From assembly GCA_018417955.1 (NCBI GenBank), contig JACTVC010000047.1, positions 1 to 64,000 of the forward strand: a stretch of 64,000 nucleotides of DNA, in the 5' to 3' direction. A program made the translations under genes and the position numbers. The stretch is from Laccaria trichodermophora (taxonomy: Eukaryota > Basidiomycota > Agaricomycetes > Agaricales > Hydnangiaceae). Positions within the stretch are counted from its first letter, which is position 1; each line of letters starts with the position of its first letter. The notes under the pieces are model-generated. The model had not been told where the DNA came from, ran no database searches, and saw only the letters and a program-made list of their open reading frames with translations. Below, in pieces: positions 46,967-59,100 of this stretch.

Positions 46967-49900
46967 CTAAACATTTTTCGCCATGATTTTCGCAGCCACC
47001 GCGTCCGGTGTGGGTAAAACACCCCCGAAAAACAATCGCGGACTCTGTCCAGCAACGCTCGACTGCCCCGTACCATGATGATATCCCGTATTCAACTCGG
47101 ACACCACCTTTCCGCGAATCATATCCAGCTCTCCGACGAGCGTCTGGTGCCTGAAAGCAAGTCTGATATCTGGGACGTTCGTCTAACATCAAATTAAGAA
47201 TCAGAGAAAAGTCATCATTAGAGGTCGCAGTGCTTGCCTTGTGAATATCGTTTCCAGCCGCACCAGGAAGGTACCATTCATGGCCCAGCCAGTGCCTTTT
47301 TATCTCCATCTCAAATCCGCTCTGCTTTACAGAGTTTCGAGCCAGCTCGGCGAGGGAGCTCTGCGGCAACTTGTATATCTGAGACAGAAAATTAGACGCG
47401 CGCACCTGGAAGCCGAAAATTGAAGCGCCGTACATGTGCCGCGACGCTATATTCCTCCAACAGCGGTTCCTATCATCCACAAATATGACTACAGTCCATG
47501 CGGAAGAGTGGGCGAAACGCACCTTGGTAAAGTGGAATTGTAACGGGTCATCTGTGCTCAAACTAACATTTAACCCCGTCTTGAAGAAGTCGGGCAGAGG
47601 ATTCCGTTCATACGTCAAGAACAAGGCGTTATTGCTTAAAGGACTCATCGCAATCCCGATCTGCTTCAAGTAAAAGAGGTATTGGAGTGCCGGTACCTTG
47701 CGCAGTAAAATCCCGTGAGAGATTGAATGCGAAGTTAGAAATGCGGAGGTGAGATGGTCTGTGTCTCCCGCTTCTCCACAATGGGGTCGGAAGACAAAAG
47801 TGTCTGGGTAGATAATTGAATAAACTGTCAAGAAGAGAGAGAAAGCCTTACTGAATCCTCGCAATTTTCTCCAGTTATTGAGGCTGGCCATATTCGCAAA
47901 CATGTAATAAAGCCTGAAGAAACGTAAGCGCCGCGCTCACTTCAGCTGGGGCATACAAACCAGTATGAGTATGGCGGCGACTGCTGGAAATCCCATAGCC
48001 GCGGGTATGGGAATTTCTTGTGTATCCTGCGCTCGACCTTTGACTCATCGTCAACAGTATCAAACCCAATCACGCGCTGCAGGAAGACGTGCAGCTCCGG
48101 ATGAGACCGAGGGTCTCTCGTTACTTCGAAAAGAGGCCGGAAGACATCTTACACCAAGTCGTTAGTGTGAGCGTGGTAGAAACAATACCGAGAAAAGAAA
48201 GACGCACTGACGACTATATCCTCGAATGTCCGAACAGATCCGTTCGCCTTGTATACCTCGTACAATCTTGGGACCTGGATGAGCCATCGGACGTTATGTG
48301 AAAACAGCTTGTGGTTCACAATCCATTTGGCGAGCTTGTCCCATTCATCTGTCGATCGGCCGTATATGCTAATTCGCCATTCCACATTCTGATATTTGCT
48401 CTGCTCCAGGTCCGTCATCAGCTCTGACAAAAAATTAAGCCCTCCACTGAAACAACTATTTGAAGCCTCACCCTTCGTCAACTCCGCCAAGTACCTTCCT
48501 TGGATATAATTATCCGTCTTCAGAAATATTTCTCTTAGCCGTGATTCTCCAATGGGGTTGTACTTGAGATTAAATTTATCAAAGCGGTGAAAGGAGTCTT
48601 GATGGGCGTGCATGTCGAGGGTATCGATAGAGAGATCGTACGCTGTTAGTTTCAAAGATTGAAATACTTGTTCCAGGGTCAACTCAGCGCCATCTCGAAA
48701 TATCACGACGTCCTATGTGCTTGGTAAGTCCAGTGTGGTGTAAAGCAGGCATATGCAAACGTTTGGGCTTTTCTTCATCTTTGACTTGATAAACCGGAGA
48801 AGATGTTTCTGGTTCATGCTGCTTGAGTGATGGACGTGAGTGTCTACCTTTCGGAGGTTGTAAAAATCTCTACAGAAATATGTAATGAGACTTTGAGTTT
48901 ATAACGACGGCTACGGCCTACCTATGGGGGACGCGCTAAAAATTGAATGGGGTTTCATTTACAGAAAAGAGAAATAACAAAGCAACGCACCTTCATGTCC
49001 GCCAACTCTTGAAACTCGTTGAGTAGGGTATACATCGTAAACTTGCCCGATAGGTACTTGAGCCGCCTGAACGCAAAGCTCTTCGTCGGCCCATCCGAAA
49101 TGACGCCTAGCACATATTCCAAGTCGACAAAATATTCTCGGATGTCTGGGACATCAAAGGCCGGCGTCGGAGGACCCGTCGGGTTTGCTGCTGACCACTT
49201 TGTTAACCATGAATCTCATTGAAAGTACACCACGCACTTTTATTATCCTCATAAACCTGGTATACACCCTTTACATCAATCTTAAACGACCACCCATCCA
49301 TCACACCAGGGATTTCACACTCCTCCAAAACGAATTCTTCATCTCCTTGCGGCGTTCTCGCTTCGTCCGTTTCCTCGGTCCCCCTCACCACCTGGTTTTT
49401 ATCCTTCCAATGCCAATGCGGCGGAGGGGGCTTGGGATATATTTTCCACTTTCCCGGTACACTTGCGTCCTTCTTCTCTCCGTCAACCTTAAACTCCTTC
49501 CCCAACATATGAGAATCCGGCCTGACCCCCGAAACGTCCTTATGCTCGTCGTCGACGCCTTGAAAGACGCCATCGTAATCCCTCGGATCATCTCCGAGTC
49601 GCTGACAAGACTTTAGCATGTATTTATCGCGCAGCTCGAGGCATTTTTGGAAAGATTGGAGGAGCAGCGACTGTTCAGCTGCCATCATTGCATCTAACAT
49701 CATTAGGATCAGCACAAGCCAAGTAGCATCGTATTGAGCGCACCAGCCGCGTGTACCTCCCCAGTAAGCATAGACAATTGCTGTTGCTGTTGCAAAAACG
49801 CCTGGCGGCGCCCACCAGCGTCCGCGTCGCCCCCCTCAGCAGCCTCATCTTCTTCATAAAATGTATCACCACCTCCCACGCTCCCCGCCACCTGTTCACG

Positions 49901-50164
49901 ATGCTTCAAGCTACCTACATCGGAGAGAGCGTCTGAGCCTCGACGGTGTGCCCAGAACTTTTCCTCGATCTAAGTGTGCTAGATGAATACGAAAGATGAA
50001 AGAAGAGGAAGGGTACGCACATGCTGTAAACTTTTCTCCTCTGTATACCCAAAGAAGCCATCTTTAGCCTCTGGGATCTGAAGCGCGTTCAGACCACCAC
50101 CGCTCAGAACTGTTGAGGGTGGCGTTGGTGTTGGGTCGTGTGAGGTTGGGTCGTTGTGTTCCAT
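46967..50164 (-). CDS. AMD1: AMP deaminase
   Basis: Fourteen exons run from ATG 50164 to the stop at 46967: 50164-50021, 49930-49757, 49670-49238, 49190-48991, 48935-48922, 48869-48761, 48712-48472, 48423-48208, 48147-47961, 47913-47852, 47803-47523, 47469-47434, 47378-47238, 47182-46967. The total is 817 residues. Zinc and catalytic motifs are present: [50 protein letters not shown], and [19 protein letters not shown]. The enzyme converts AMP to IMP plus ammonia in purine-nucleotide balance. Exon 5 is only 14 bp. The last intron has a GC donor (GCAAGC), kept also in the decayed duplicate at 38.6 kb. The first two acceptors were chosen by phase and are less certain than the catalytic part. 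Confidence 0.95.
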
Positions 50165-50518
50165 CGAGTAAATGACACTTGGAGTCGTCACAGCAGAAAA
50201 TTGGGAGTGAAGGTGATGATATGATGCTATCGATGTACAATAAAAAGCACCAAAGCAGCCGATTTAGGTGACTCAACGTCTCGACTAAAATGGAACACGC
50301 CCTGCGGTTGACCACATCGGGTCAGCCGTATTTCCTCATCCGTGGCCCTTTTCTTCAGACCGGCAGCTCGAGGTAGATACGCTTGACTTGGAACCGCCAC
50401 CAACAAATTCAACTGTGATATCGCAGGCTTTTTTAGGAAGTTTGAATTACAAGCTAGCTAAAAACAATCTGACATAGTCAAAATACGTATACCGAAGGTT
50501 TAAAAAAATCACTGGCTA

Positions 50519-51082
50519 CTAGGTACAAACCTTACCACCTGGCTCTCCAAAATAGAAGTAAGATCCCCAACTTCCACCCCTGGTCCAAGGCGTATAGGCG
50601 ATGTCCCAACATTTCTTTGAACCTTGTACAGCTGTGGAAAGGCTCGTCCAAACACCAACACCGCCGCTTTCGTCCTTCGGGATATAAAAGATCGATTTCT
50701 GGAACGCAGCCCTGGTCCACCCAGCCGACGGAAAAGCACCACTTCCCATCTGGGGCCAGTTGTGTGTAGGGTCATACCTCGCCACCCCTCCACCGTATAG
50801 GACAAGCCGGGCGTTCTTGGCAAGTTGTCCTCCATTGAAAACTCTCGTCGGGTAATATCCCACCGCCTCGTAGCTCCCCATGCCATTGAGGAACAACCAC
50901 CAATTCCCTCGATACAACTTCCACTGCATCTCAAATCCCCACTGTTGCCCACCACTGATGCTGTACATCAGGAAAAAATGGACTTGCGATATTGCGGTAT
51001 GTAGACGTGATAGCGCTGGTAGCGCCATCGAGAGCCCCCTGATATATAGTTTGTGGTAGATGCACCGACAAATACATATCAC
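50519..51082 (-). pseudogene. 5'-truncated neprosin-like peptidase
   Basis: An open frame of up to 187 codons holds the C-terminal half of a neprosin domain (glutamic-type prolyl endopeptidase family): LMYSISGGQQWGFEMQWKLY, NWWLFLNGMGSYEAVGYYPT, QLAKNARLVLYGGG, WPQMGSGAFPSAGW and YFGEPGGKVC. Members normally have a signal peptide, a pro-domain and the first half of the catalytic fold before this. None of those is visible upstream, where tRNA-like and transposon sequence begins. I take it as a truncated remnant, though a short expressed form from an internal ATG cannot be excluded. It is 354 bp upstream of AMP deaminase, same strand. Confidence 0.72.
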
Positions 51083-51249
51083 TACAAATAAGTCTATAGC
51101 TTAGCATGGTTGTGCTGTATCATCATATAGTTTGATAGAGTCAAATTCCCGTAGTTGTACATAGCTCTATGTGAACTCTATGGTACAAGGTAGCTTGATA
51201 AATATTCTAAAAGCAGAATCAACTTATTCTTGGGAGGTAATCGTCAAGG

Positions 51250-51345
51250 GGGTTTCGGGATTTGAACCCGATATACCAGGCCGGTTAGTTAGTCTGGCCA
51301 ACCGGTCGTAAAAAAACTTTTCGACCTCATTAATTAATTAGCATT
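51250..51345 (-). repeat. tRNA-like sequence, SINE candidate
   Basis: On the minus strand GGTTCAAATCCCG matches a pol III B box, preceded about 40 bp upstream by a TTGGCCAGACTAACTAACCG stretch that could be a degenerate A box. No cloverleaf can be completed. A diverged direct copy (TTAGTCTGGGTCAACTGG) lies at 52243-52300 on the other side of the zinc-finger pseudogene. Confidence 0.4.
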
Positions 51346-51477
51346 TATCTGCCCTGTAAAGCCTTATTTCACAACTGGGTGGCCACACACAACACTAGTT
51401 GTTCCATCCGTCGATCTATAAGGCGAGTTGTGGAGAGCGGTTCCGAGAATGAGGACGTGGAGTAGACATCGGCAGCC

Positions 51478-52210
51478 GTGAGTGAATTGGAGGTCCTCAC
51501 TAACAACTGTAAGATTTCACGCAACTGTAATAGAGATTTTGAGAACTCACCAGGTTCCATTTTAGCATTCGGAAATCAGGTACCAATCTTGCCCGAAACC
51601 TCGAGTGAAGACAGTAGAGAAAATGAAGTCGATGAGGCACCAGAACCGGTCAATGAGGAAACTGACCAGCACATGGGTAAGTCAGAGTAATTCAGAAGAG
51701 ACGATAAACAAACCTGATTGAACAACTTTGAAGATGGTGTATCTTCTACCACTGGTGGTCCAGAAACCATCCCTCAGCCTACAAACACGAGTGAGGAGGT
51801 CGAGACTGAAACAGGCCAGGTACAATCAACAGGACTCCCGCCGGATAAAGAACCTGTGGAAGCAACTGTCAGTAAAAGTCGTTATGGCCGAAAACGAACG
51901 CTTGCCAAGTGGGACGTCCTATGTGATTGCAACAAACCTGTTACGGCCGTACAGATCGAGGCCGGAGTGGAAGTGATCAATGTAAACAACGCAGCTGTGA
52001 AACAGTCTGGGTAAGCCTTATGAATTGATGCTAGATATTTGCAAACTCACATCTTGGTAGTATCACCTGGAATGCGTTGACCTCGAATACCGATTTGAAT
52101 CTTGTACGTGCGGATCTTGCAAACTGAGGGAGGATGTAGGTCGAAGAGGAGGTGTCGTGTATGAGCCAAGCATGATGCGTCATCATTATGACGCAATACT
52201 ACCTTCCATA
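51478..52210 (+). pseudogene. PHD-like zinc-finger fragment, one-base deletion
   Basis: Exon-like segments encode an acidic Glu/Ser/Thr-rich region (51718-51880), then KWDVLCDCNKPVTAVQ. After a single-base loss near 51980 the frame shifts to QCKQRSCETVW. A GT...AG intron (52012-52061) leads to YHLECVDLEYRFESCTCGSC and a stop at 52210. The Cys/His pattern C-x-C...C-x4-C...YH-x2-C...C-x-C-x2-C resembles the PHD-like fingers in mobile-element-associated proteins of mushrooms. With the frame break it is a pseudogene. Confidence 0.55.
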
Positions 52211-52434
52211 TATGGTAATTAGTTCCCATGGGTTGGGTTAGTCTGGGTCAACTGGCTCTTATTTGAAAATTCAACCTCACTTTTGGCTTTAATATCCTGG
52301 AACCCCCTTGGTAATCGTCATATTTTTAATATAGGAAACCACATGTCAGTGTAAGGATTTGAAGTGTCCATTTCATTTTGTAGTGTAGAGTAAGTATTCT
52401 ATTCTATTTCGTATTGTAAATTAAATGTCTGCAT

Positions 52435-52525
52435 TGAGCTGGACTCAAACTCCAGGGCTTGCGGTAATAGTTACCTACTAAGTTACTCTAGTTAGTTATC
52501 GATAGTTACCACTACACCAGTGGGC
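52435..52525 (-). repeat. tRNA-derived remnant
   Basis: Read on the minus strand, GCCCACTGGTGTAGTGGTAA resembles a tRNA 5' arm with A box, and GGAGTTTGAGTCCAGC resembles a B box with TψC arm, about 60 bp apart. The pieces are too far apart and mismatched for a working tRNA. Confidence 0.4.
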
Positions 52526-52831
52526 AATATATGAACACGGAATCTCAGGTTGCTATGATCATCGAGTGTCAAGCTTTGAAAGATCATGCCCTTAAGTAAC
52601 AGCCTGTGCGAAATGTTCAACTCCTCTGCCCACCACACACTCAAATGGCCCAGGTACGGTGAGTGTCAACATTATGTCTAAAATGCATAGTCTGATTTAG
52701 TGACCAATCTGAGCCCTTCAGACACCTCAAGGAGGTCAGCTGCAGATCTGAGGCTTATAGGAGTGCAACTCGTCTGAGCGTGTAGAGGGGCAAACCACAA
52801 TGGCAGTGGGTGCAGACGCCCTGCAACAAAA

Positions 52832-52918
52832 CGGGAAAGGAGAAGACTCATGTTAGCGTTGTCGCCATTGGACACATCGATGCCGGTAAATCGACCACCA
52901 CCAGTCATTCTCCCTCAT
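52832..52918 (+). pseudogene. TEF1: Fragment of translation elongation factor 1-alpha
   Basis: The plus strand encodes [20 protein letters not shown] followed by TTSH, matching the highly conserved N-terminus and GTP-binding P-loop of EF-1alpha (normally GHVDSGKSTTTGH). Similarity stops abruptly on both sides after about 28 codons. It is a stray gene fragment. Confidence 0.8.
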
Positions 52919-53743
52919 GGTATACGGTGCCATGAACACAGCCAGAAGACCCCAGCCGCCTGGTGACAGGCGATGACGAAGGAAGGTAGTGTCGAGGAGG
53001 TGCAGGGGGGTTATTCAAAAGCAATGACATGGCTCCATCTCGTTCTTGATGTGGAGGAACTGTCGATGGGTGACAGGCTGCGTCGCATAATTTCACAAGG
53101 TATGTGGCTCTTTCTGACCATGAATCTCAGCCACAACCACCTACCACCCCAGCTAAACTAAGCCAACACCAACATTGAACAAGCGATTCGCCACTCCCCC
53201 TCCAAACGCCAACCCATCTCCCAAGTCCACGTCGACCAAACGACATCCCCCATCGATCGTGTGCATGATCAAACCACTAAAACAGTTAGTAATAGGTATA
53301 AGTTGAGGGGAATACAGTTATTAATTGGCGAGGCCGGTGTGTTTCGGGGGGTAGAGAAACTGTAGATACAAAATCCATAGCATTGATAGCCAACATAGAT
53401 CTTGCTGTAACTATTCATCCGACTAATAAGATATTGCTTCCTCATCAGCTCTAGGTACTATCAAATGACATGGCCATGCTATCATGACCAATGCAGTTAC
53501 GTATTGCGCTCAGCTAAAATACAGTGCCTACTTTTTCTATATCCGGCTACAGATCTAACCGGCAATCTATCGGAGAAATCACCTTTTCCTGATGTACTGA
53601 CTAAAAGGCCTGCCGAACTGCCAAACACTGCTGATCTGGACAAAGGCCGCACAATCTAAATTCCAGCAAGGGGCGGTGGTACCAGAGTAGATGAATAACA
53701 CAGCTTTTGGCATAGCAAATCTGCTTTCCCAGACTATCCAGCC

Positions 53744-54522
53744 CAAGGGGGTGGCGGAACGTGGAAAATGTACCAACACTCCCTATTTGTTTTTCGTGGA
53801 TTTGGCTGACCTCCCCCCCTCCACCTCTACTATATAAGGTATGTTTTCTGAGTTCCAATGTTTTATTGAATGTATTTTTTTGTCCTATGGTCCGCTTCTG
53901 CAAAATCCTGTACCTACAGCCTCAGCCTGCCTACCTATCAACTCATGAACCTTGAAGAAGCTCTGCACAGAGGAACATACTCATGTGAGAAATTAATTTA
54001 CAATGACAAGCAAAATTGTGACATAGAAAAACTCATTCAGACGAAGATCAGCCATGGTGTGTGACAAAGCGGCTTTGTCTCTGCTCTCGTCAACAAGAGC
54101 ATTGATCTTTCAGATTCTTTTCTGAGAAGTTTGTTCGAATTTGGCCTGAACATGGCCTTTATGGTGAGTAAAATGTCTGGAAAAAAAAAAGTTTCCTTGC
54201 TCCACTGCCTCATCCTCTATGCGTACAACCCGTCACTGCCAACTGGCCTTCATGGGCGCTCCGATGGCCTACACTCCCTTCATCATCTCAGACGTCGTAA
54301 GTAACTGGCTGGCTCTTGCCTGGCATAAGGAGACCTCATACCTGGATTGTGTGGAAGGATAGTTAGAGATTGGGGAAGAGCGTCTGGCAGTGTGCAGGAT
54401 GGATGAGATGCTGTGCTCCCAAATTTGTGCCAAAAATATATCAGGTCACTATTTTTTTTTCGGCCATCAGCCAGACCCCCCTCCCAGCCAGTGTTCAGGA
54501 TCCACGTTCCGCTACCCCCTTG
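53744..54522. mobile_element. hAT-like element, copy 2
   Basis: Ends CAAGGGGGTGGCGGAACGTG (53744) and CACGTTCCGCTACCCCCTTG (to 54522) form an inverted repeat. The flanking 8-bp duplication is ATCCAGCC (53736-53743 and 54523-54530). Subterminal blocks (AATGTACCAACACTCCCTAT inside one end; a poly-A/T tract next to GGTCAC inside the other) match copy 1 at 32826-33968 in opposite orientation. So does an internal AAAGCGGCTTTGT segment. With 779 bp and no transposase frame it is an internally deleted, non-autonomous copy. Confidence 0.88.
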
Positions 54523-54530
54523 ATCCAGCC

Positions 54531-56122
54531 TCCCTCGATGGTCTGAGTATCAATACCCGTCCCTCCCACATACCACTGCTGCGAGAGCGATAAATCACCC
54601 ACTGGGTTATAGAGATTTAACCAGGAATTTCTGCTGAAGTTCTTGACTATTTACCCCAAACAAGCCCTTTTCTTACACCTATATCTCAACAACCACTAAT
54701 CCAATTGATATGATTTAAAGTTTTGTATACTTCAGTCAGCTAGTACTTGATTCTTCACATTTTTCTAGACCCTCACATGCAGTATCTGTAAAACTCTCAA
54801 AACCCCATTTTTTTCACTTTTTCCTACATGGAGCAGAGCATGAGATCCAGATTTCATATTCATGTCAAAGATGTATATAGGATATCTGTATACTACTATA
54901 TATATATGGTAACTATTCCCTTGAACTTGGAGAGGATATGGAATTATTTGTGGGGTGCAAGACTTTTGCCTAGTCACTGTACTTGTAGTTTGAGGTTATC
55001 TCAGGACAGTTCAGGTTGCCCCAGGACATCCTTGATCATCACTTGATTAAATTATAAGTAGGGAGTGGGTACATCTTGACTTCTTGAACTTTGTATCTTG
55101 AAGTTTCTCATCCTTATATAGGTTTGTAACATATCATCTTGAGATACTATCAAGAAGGAAAAGACTCAGTTAGCATTATGATGGAACTTGAATCAGAGTC
55201 CATTCTGATTATGTACTTAGAATACATGTCTAGGGCAGCAAGGAATAAGTTCAATGATGTCAGTATCATATACTGCCTTCCTTGCTGCATTGTGATATTT
55301 TGTAACCATATTTTCCTCAAAATATGTAAGGATCAATGTTGCTTGAATAGTTTGACTATATCCATACTAGATATGTACTATGATAATATTGCAATATGTG
55401 TCAATGTACAGGAATTAGGACTTGTGCACCTAAGGGCCAAACAAACAACACTGCCACAGGTTGTCCCAATCAAACATATTGCAACAGTTGTGTTGCGTGT
55501 GTGCAAAAATAGTCTACAACTTGGTACATACACACCACATACATATACATCATGCATGTTTTACTAGGTCAAAACAGATGTTCAATTTTCGATGGGTTGA
55601 AGATGATGCAAGAGCATTGAGAAACAATCTGAGTGCAATTGTTTGGCTGTGCTTGCTCAAAATGTAACATGCTAACATAAAGTCTACAAAACCCGCCAAG
55701 GGTGGGAAGGGGGTTTGGGGTCTCCCCAAAGCCAGCACAGTGGAAAGGCTAGCACAGCATAATGGCCAGCACAGCAGAAAAGCACCACAGGTTAAGGCAA
55801 GGGGTCTGGGATCTCCCCAGCCATCATGGCCAGCACCACAATGATAAACCATTTTATTTGATATTACACAGACAGTAAGTAAGTATTTACTACTTGATAT
55901 GAATGCAAACATAGTGGCATGGGAAAGGTTCAAACTCTGACCTTAGGTGCACTGGTTTAAAGTCCCAATGTACATCCTACTGAAAATGCAAAAAAAATAA
56001 TAATAAGAGTTTATGATCTGAAAAATGTTGGAATATTACAATACCTTTCTCTTCAATATTTTGGAAAATTTACTTGCAATTTTGAAAAGTTGGTGATCTG
56101 ATATTGTGAATATGTAAATCAA
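54531..56122. other. CpG-poor intergenic DNA
   Basis: No gene recognised apart from the duplicated AMPK beta exon at 55062-55180. An open frame at 55139-55567 has no recognisable motif. 55690-55830 holds two related ~100-bp segments with GGGGTCTGGGATCTCCCC and GGCCAGCAC motifs. Confidence 0.5.
55062..55180 (-). pseudogene. Decayed copy of the AMPK beta terminal exon
   Basis: 55062-55180 aligns with 60328-60440, which holds the last exon and start of the 3'UTR of the AMPK beta gene. The terminal exon YLTTIYYKPT-stop has become YLKMICYKPI-stop. Changes include former CpG sites turned to TG or CA (CTCGCG to CTCATC, CACGAA to CAAGAA). It lies on the far side of the NB-ARC/TPR gene from the intact copy. 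Confidence 0.8.
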
Positions 56123-59100
56123 CTAGCCTCTAGTAGATAAAGACTCACCTTTTTTCTTTGATTCAGTTCCTGAAGTATTTGAATAGGCTTGAGATCTAAA
56201 CCCTGCAAGTAATGCCACTGCTTGGACTGTTTTTGGATGTTCCTCTCTGAAAATCTTCCTTCTTGCATCTACAACTTTGACTTCCAGCCTGACTGCATCT
56301 GTGTATTTTTGAAGACAGTAAAATGTTATGGCAAGATTTTCCATTCCATCAATTGTATCAGGGTGTTCTTTCCCCAGAAGTCTGGTTCTCATATTTAGAA
56401 CTTTCATTTGAAGCTTCTCTGCAGCTGCATGTTTTCCTAGACTCCCATATGTATTTGCAAGATTACCCATTCCCAAGATTGTATGTGGGTGCTCTTCTCC
56501 AAGAAGTCTGTTTCTCATATCTAGAACTTTGATTTCAAGCTTCTCTGCATCTGCATATTTTCCTAGACTCTGATATGTATTTGCAAGATTACCCATGTCT
56601 GAGATTGTATATGGGTGCTCTTCTCCAAGAAGTCTGTTTCTCATATCTAGAACTTTGATTTGAAGCTTCTCTGCATCTGCATATTTTCCTGAACTCCCAT
56701 ATGTATTTGCAAGATTACCTATGGCTGACATTGTATCTGGGTGCTCTTCTCCAAGAAGTCTGTTTCTCATATCTAGAACTTTGATTTGAAGCTTCTCTGC
56801 ATCTGCATATTTTCCTAGACTCCCATATGTATTTGCAAGATTAGCCATGGCTGACATTGTATCTGGGTGCTCTTTTCCAAGAAGTCTGTTTCTCATATCT
56901 AGAACTTTGATTTGAAGCTTCTCTGCATCTGCATATTTTCCTAGACTCCCATATGTATTTGCAAGATTAGCCATGGCCCAGATTGTATGTGGGTGATCTT
57001 CTCCAAGAAGTCTATTTCTCATATCTAGAACTTTGATTTCAAGCTTCTCTGCATCTGCATGTTTTCCTAGACTCCCATATGTATTTGCAAGATTACCCAT
57101 TCCCAAGATTGTATGTGGGTGCTCTTCTCCAAGAAGTCTGTTTCTCATATCTAGAACTTTGATTTGAAGCTTCTCTGCATCTGCATATTTTCCTAGACTC
57201 TGATATGTATTTGCCAGATTACCCATGGCTGACATTGTATCTGGGTGCTCTTCTCCAAGAAGTCTGTTTCTCATATCTAGAACTTTGATTTGAAGCTTCT
57301 CTGCATCTGCATATTTTCCTAGACTCCCATATGTATTTGCAAGATTATCCACGCCCAAGATTGTATATGGGTGCTCTTCTCCAAGAAGTCTGTTTCTCAT
57401 ATCTAGAACTTTGATTTGAAGCTTCTCTGCATCTGCATATTTTCCTAGACTCTGATATGTATTTGCAAGATTACCCATGTCTGAGATTGTATATGGGTGC
57501 TCTTCTCCAAGAAGTCTGTTTCTCATATCTAGAACTTTGATTTGAAGCTTCTCTGCATCTGCATATTTTCCTGAACTCCCATATGTATTTGCAAGATTAC
57601 CTATGGCTGACATTGTATCTGGGTGCTCTTCTCCAAGAAGTCTGTTTCTCATATCTAGAACTTTGATTTGAAGCTTCTCTGCATCTGCATATTTTCCTAG
57701 ACTCCCATATGTATTTGCAAGATTAGCCATGGCTGACATTGTATCTGGGTGCTCTTTTCCAAGAAGTCTGTTTCTCATATCTAGAACTTTGATTTGAAGC
57801 TTCTCTGCATCTGCATATTTTCCTAGACTCCCATATGTATTTGCAAGATTAGCCATGGCCCAGATTGTATGTGGGTGATCTTCTCCAAGAAGTTTGCTTC
57901 TCATATCTAGAACTCTGATTTCAAGGTTCTCTGCATCTGCATATTTTCCTAGACTCATATATGTAATTGCAAGATTAGCCATAGACTGAATTGTATATAT
58001 ATGATCTTCTCCAAGAAGTTTCCTTCTCATATCTAGAGTCTTCATGTCAAGCTTCTCTGCATCTGCATATTTTCCTAAATTTTGGTATGTACTTGCAAGG
58101 TCACCCATGGCTTTAATTGTATCTGGGTGCTCCTCACCAAGAGTTCTCCTTCTTGTATCCAGCACTAGAATTTGAAACTTCTCTGCCTCACTGTCATACC
58201 CCTGCTCTCTCAACATTCTCCCAAATTTTTCATGAGCATCATCAAAGTATTTATCAACCATTTCCTTCTTTGTCATTATGCTGTGCTGTAGATTGGCCCT
58301 CAAATGAGGGACCAAAATCCTTCTGAACTGATATGGCTGCTCATCGAAGTCTTTCGGTAGAGAGCAAGCTAACATTCCATATGCCATCAAACAGTATTTC
58401 TGTCCATCTTCTGAGGACATCCTGTCTCTTCCCCATGCATGAATAAGTGGGTGCATGGTATAGATGCCTTTGGATGAAACCAGTTTGATCAGGCTAAAAG
58501 ACAGTAATACTCGAACTCCCTCTTTGAAGATGAAATTATCCCATTTTCCTGTCTTGTGAAGCTGAAGCAGTGCATGGTCTATTATAGAGCTTGCAAGAGG
58601 CAAGGCAGACCTCTGCTCATTATCTTCATATTCCTGAGTAGCAGCATAAGAAAAAATTTCTTCTGTAATACCATCAAAATGAAAGAAGGCAAAAATTGCC
58701 AGCAGAAATATTGCACTCTTAGCTGCCCCAGCTCTTTGAGAATCATCACTTTTAGCTCTTTGCTGAATTTCTTTGAATGATAGCTCCCAGGTCCCATACA
58801 CAGTTTTATTATATTTAGATGCCCCTTTGAAAGCTGGGTAAGATAATAATCTTTCCCTGTACTGAGAATATTTATCAAGATAGTCTCTGATGTCTGTGCT
58901 CCCAAAAGCAATGAAAGCACCAGCCTGATCAATAGCCAGAGGAATGCAAAAGAGCACATTCACAATCTTAGAAGCCTCAGCTTGTAAATCTTTCTGAGAC
59001 TCATCTAAGCAAGCAGCCTTTAAGAGTAAAGAGACAGCATCATTTTCTTTCATCTCAGTCACCTCAAGAGAATTCTCATGTAAAGTCAAGTGTTTCAGAC

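Noticed and set aside
49931..49969. An AMP deaminase exon 2 start at the first acceptor, reading [14 protein letters not shown]
   Set aside because: That frame hits a stop after a few codons; the acceptor before ACGCTCTCC keeps the frame open.
51250..51345. A functional tRNA gene
   Set aside because: A B box is visible, but no acceptor stem or anticodon arm can be paired.
52832..53160. A full EF-1alpha gene
   Set aside because: Only about 28 codons match; the following sequence has no EF-1alpha similarity in any frame.
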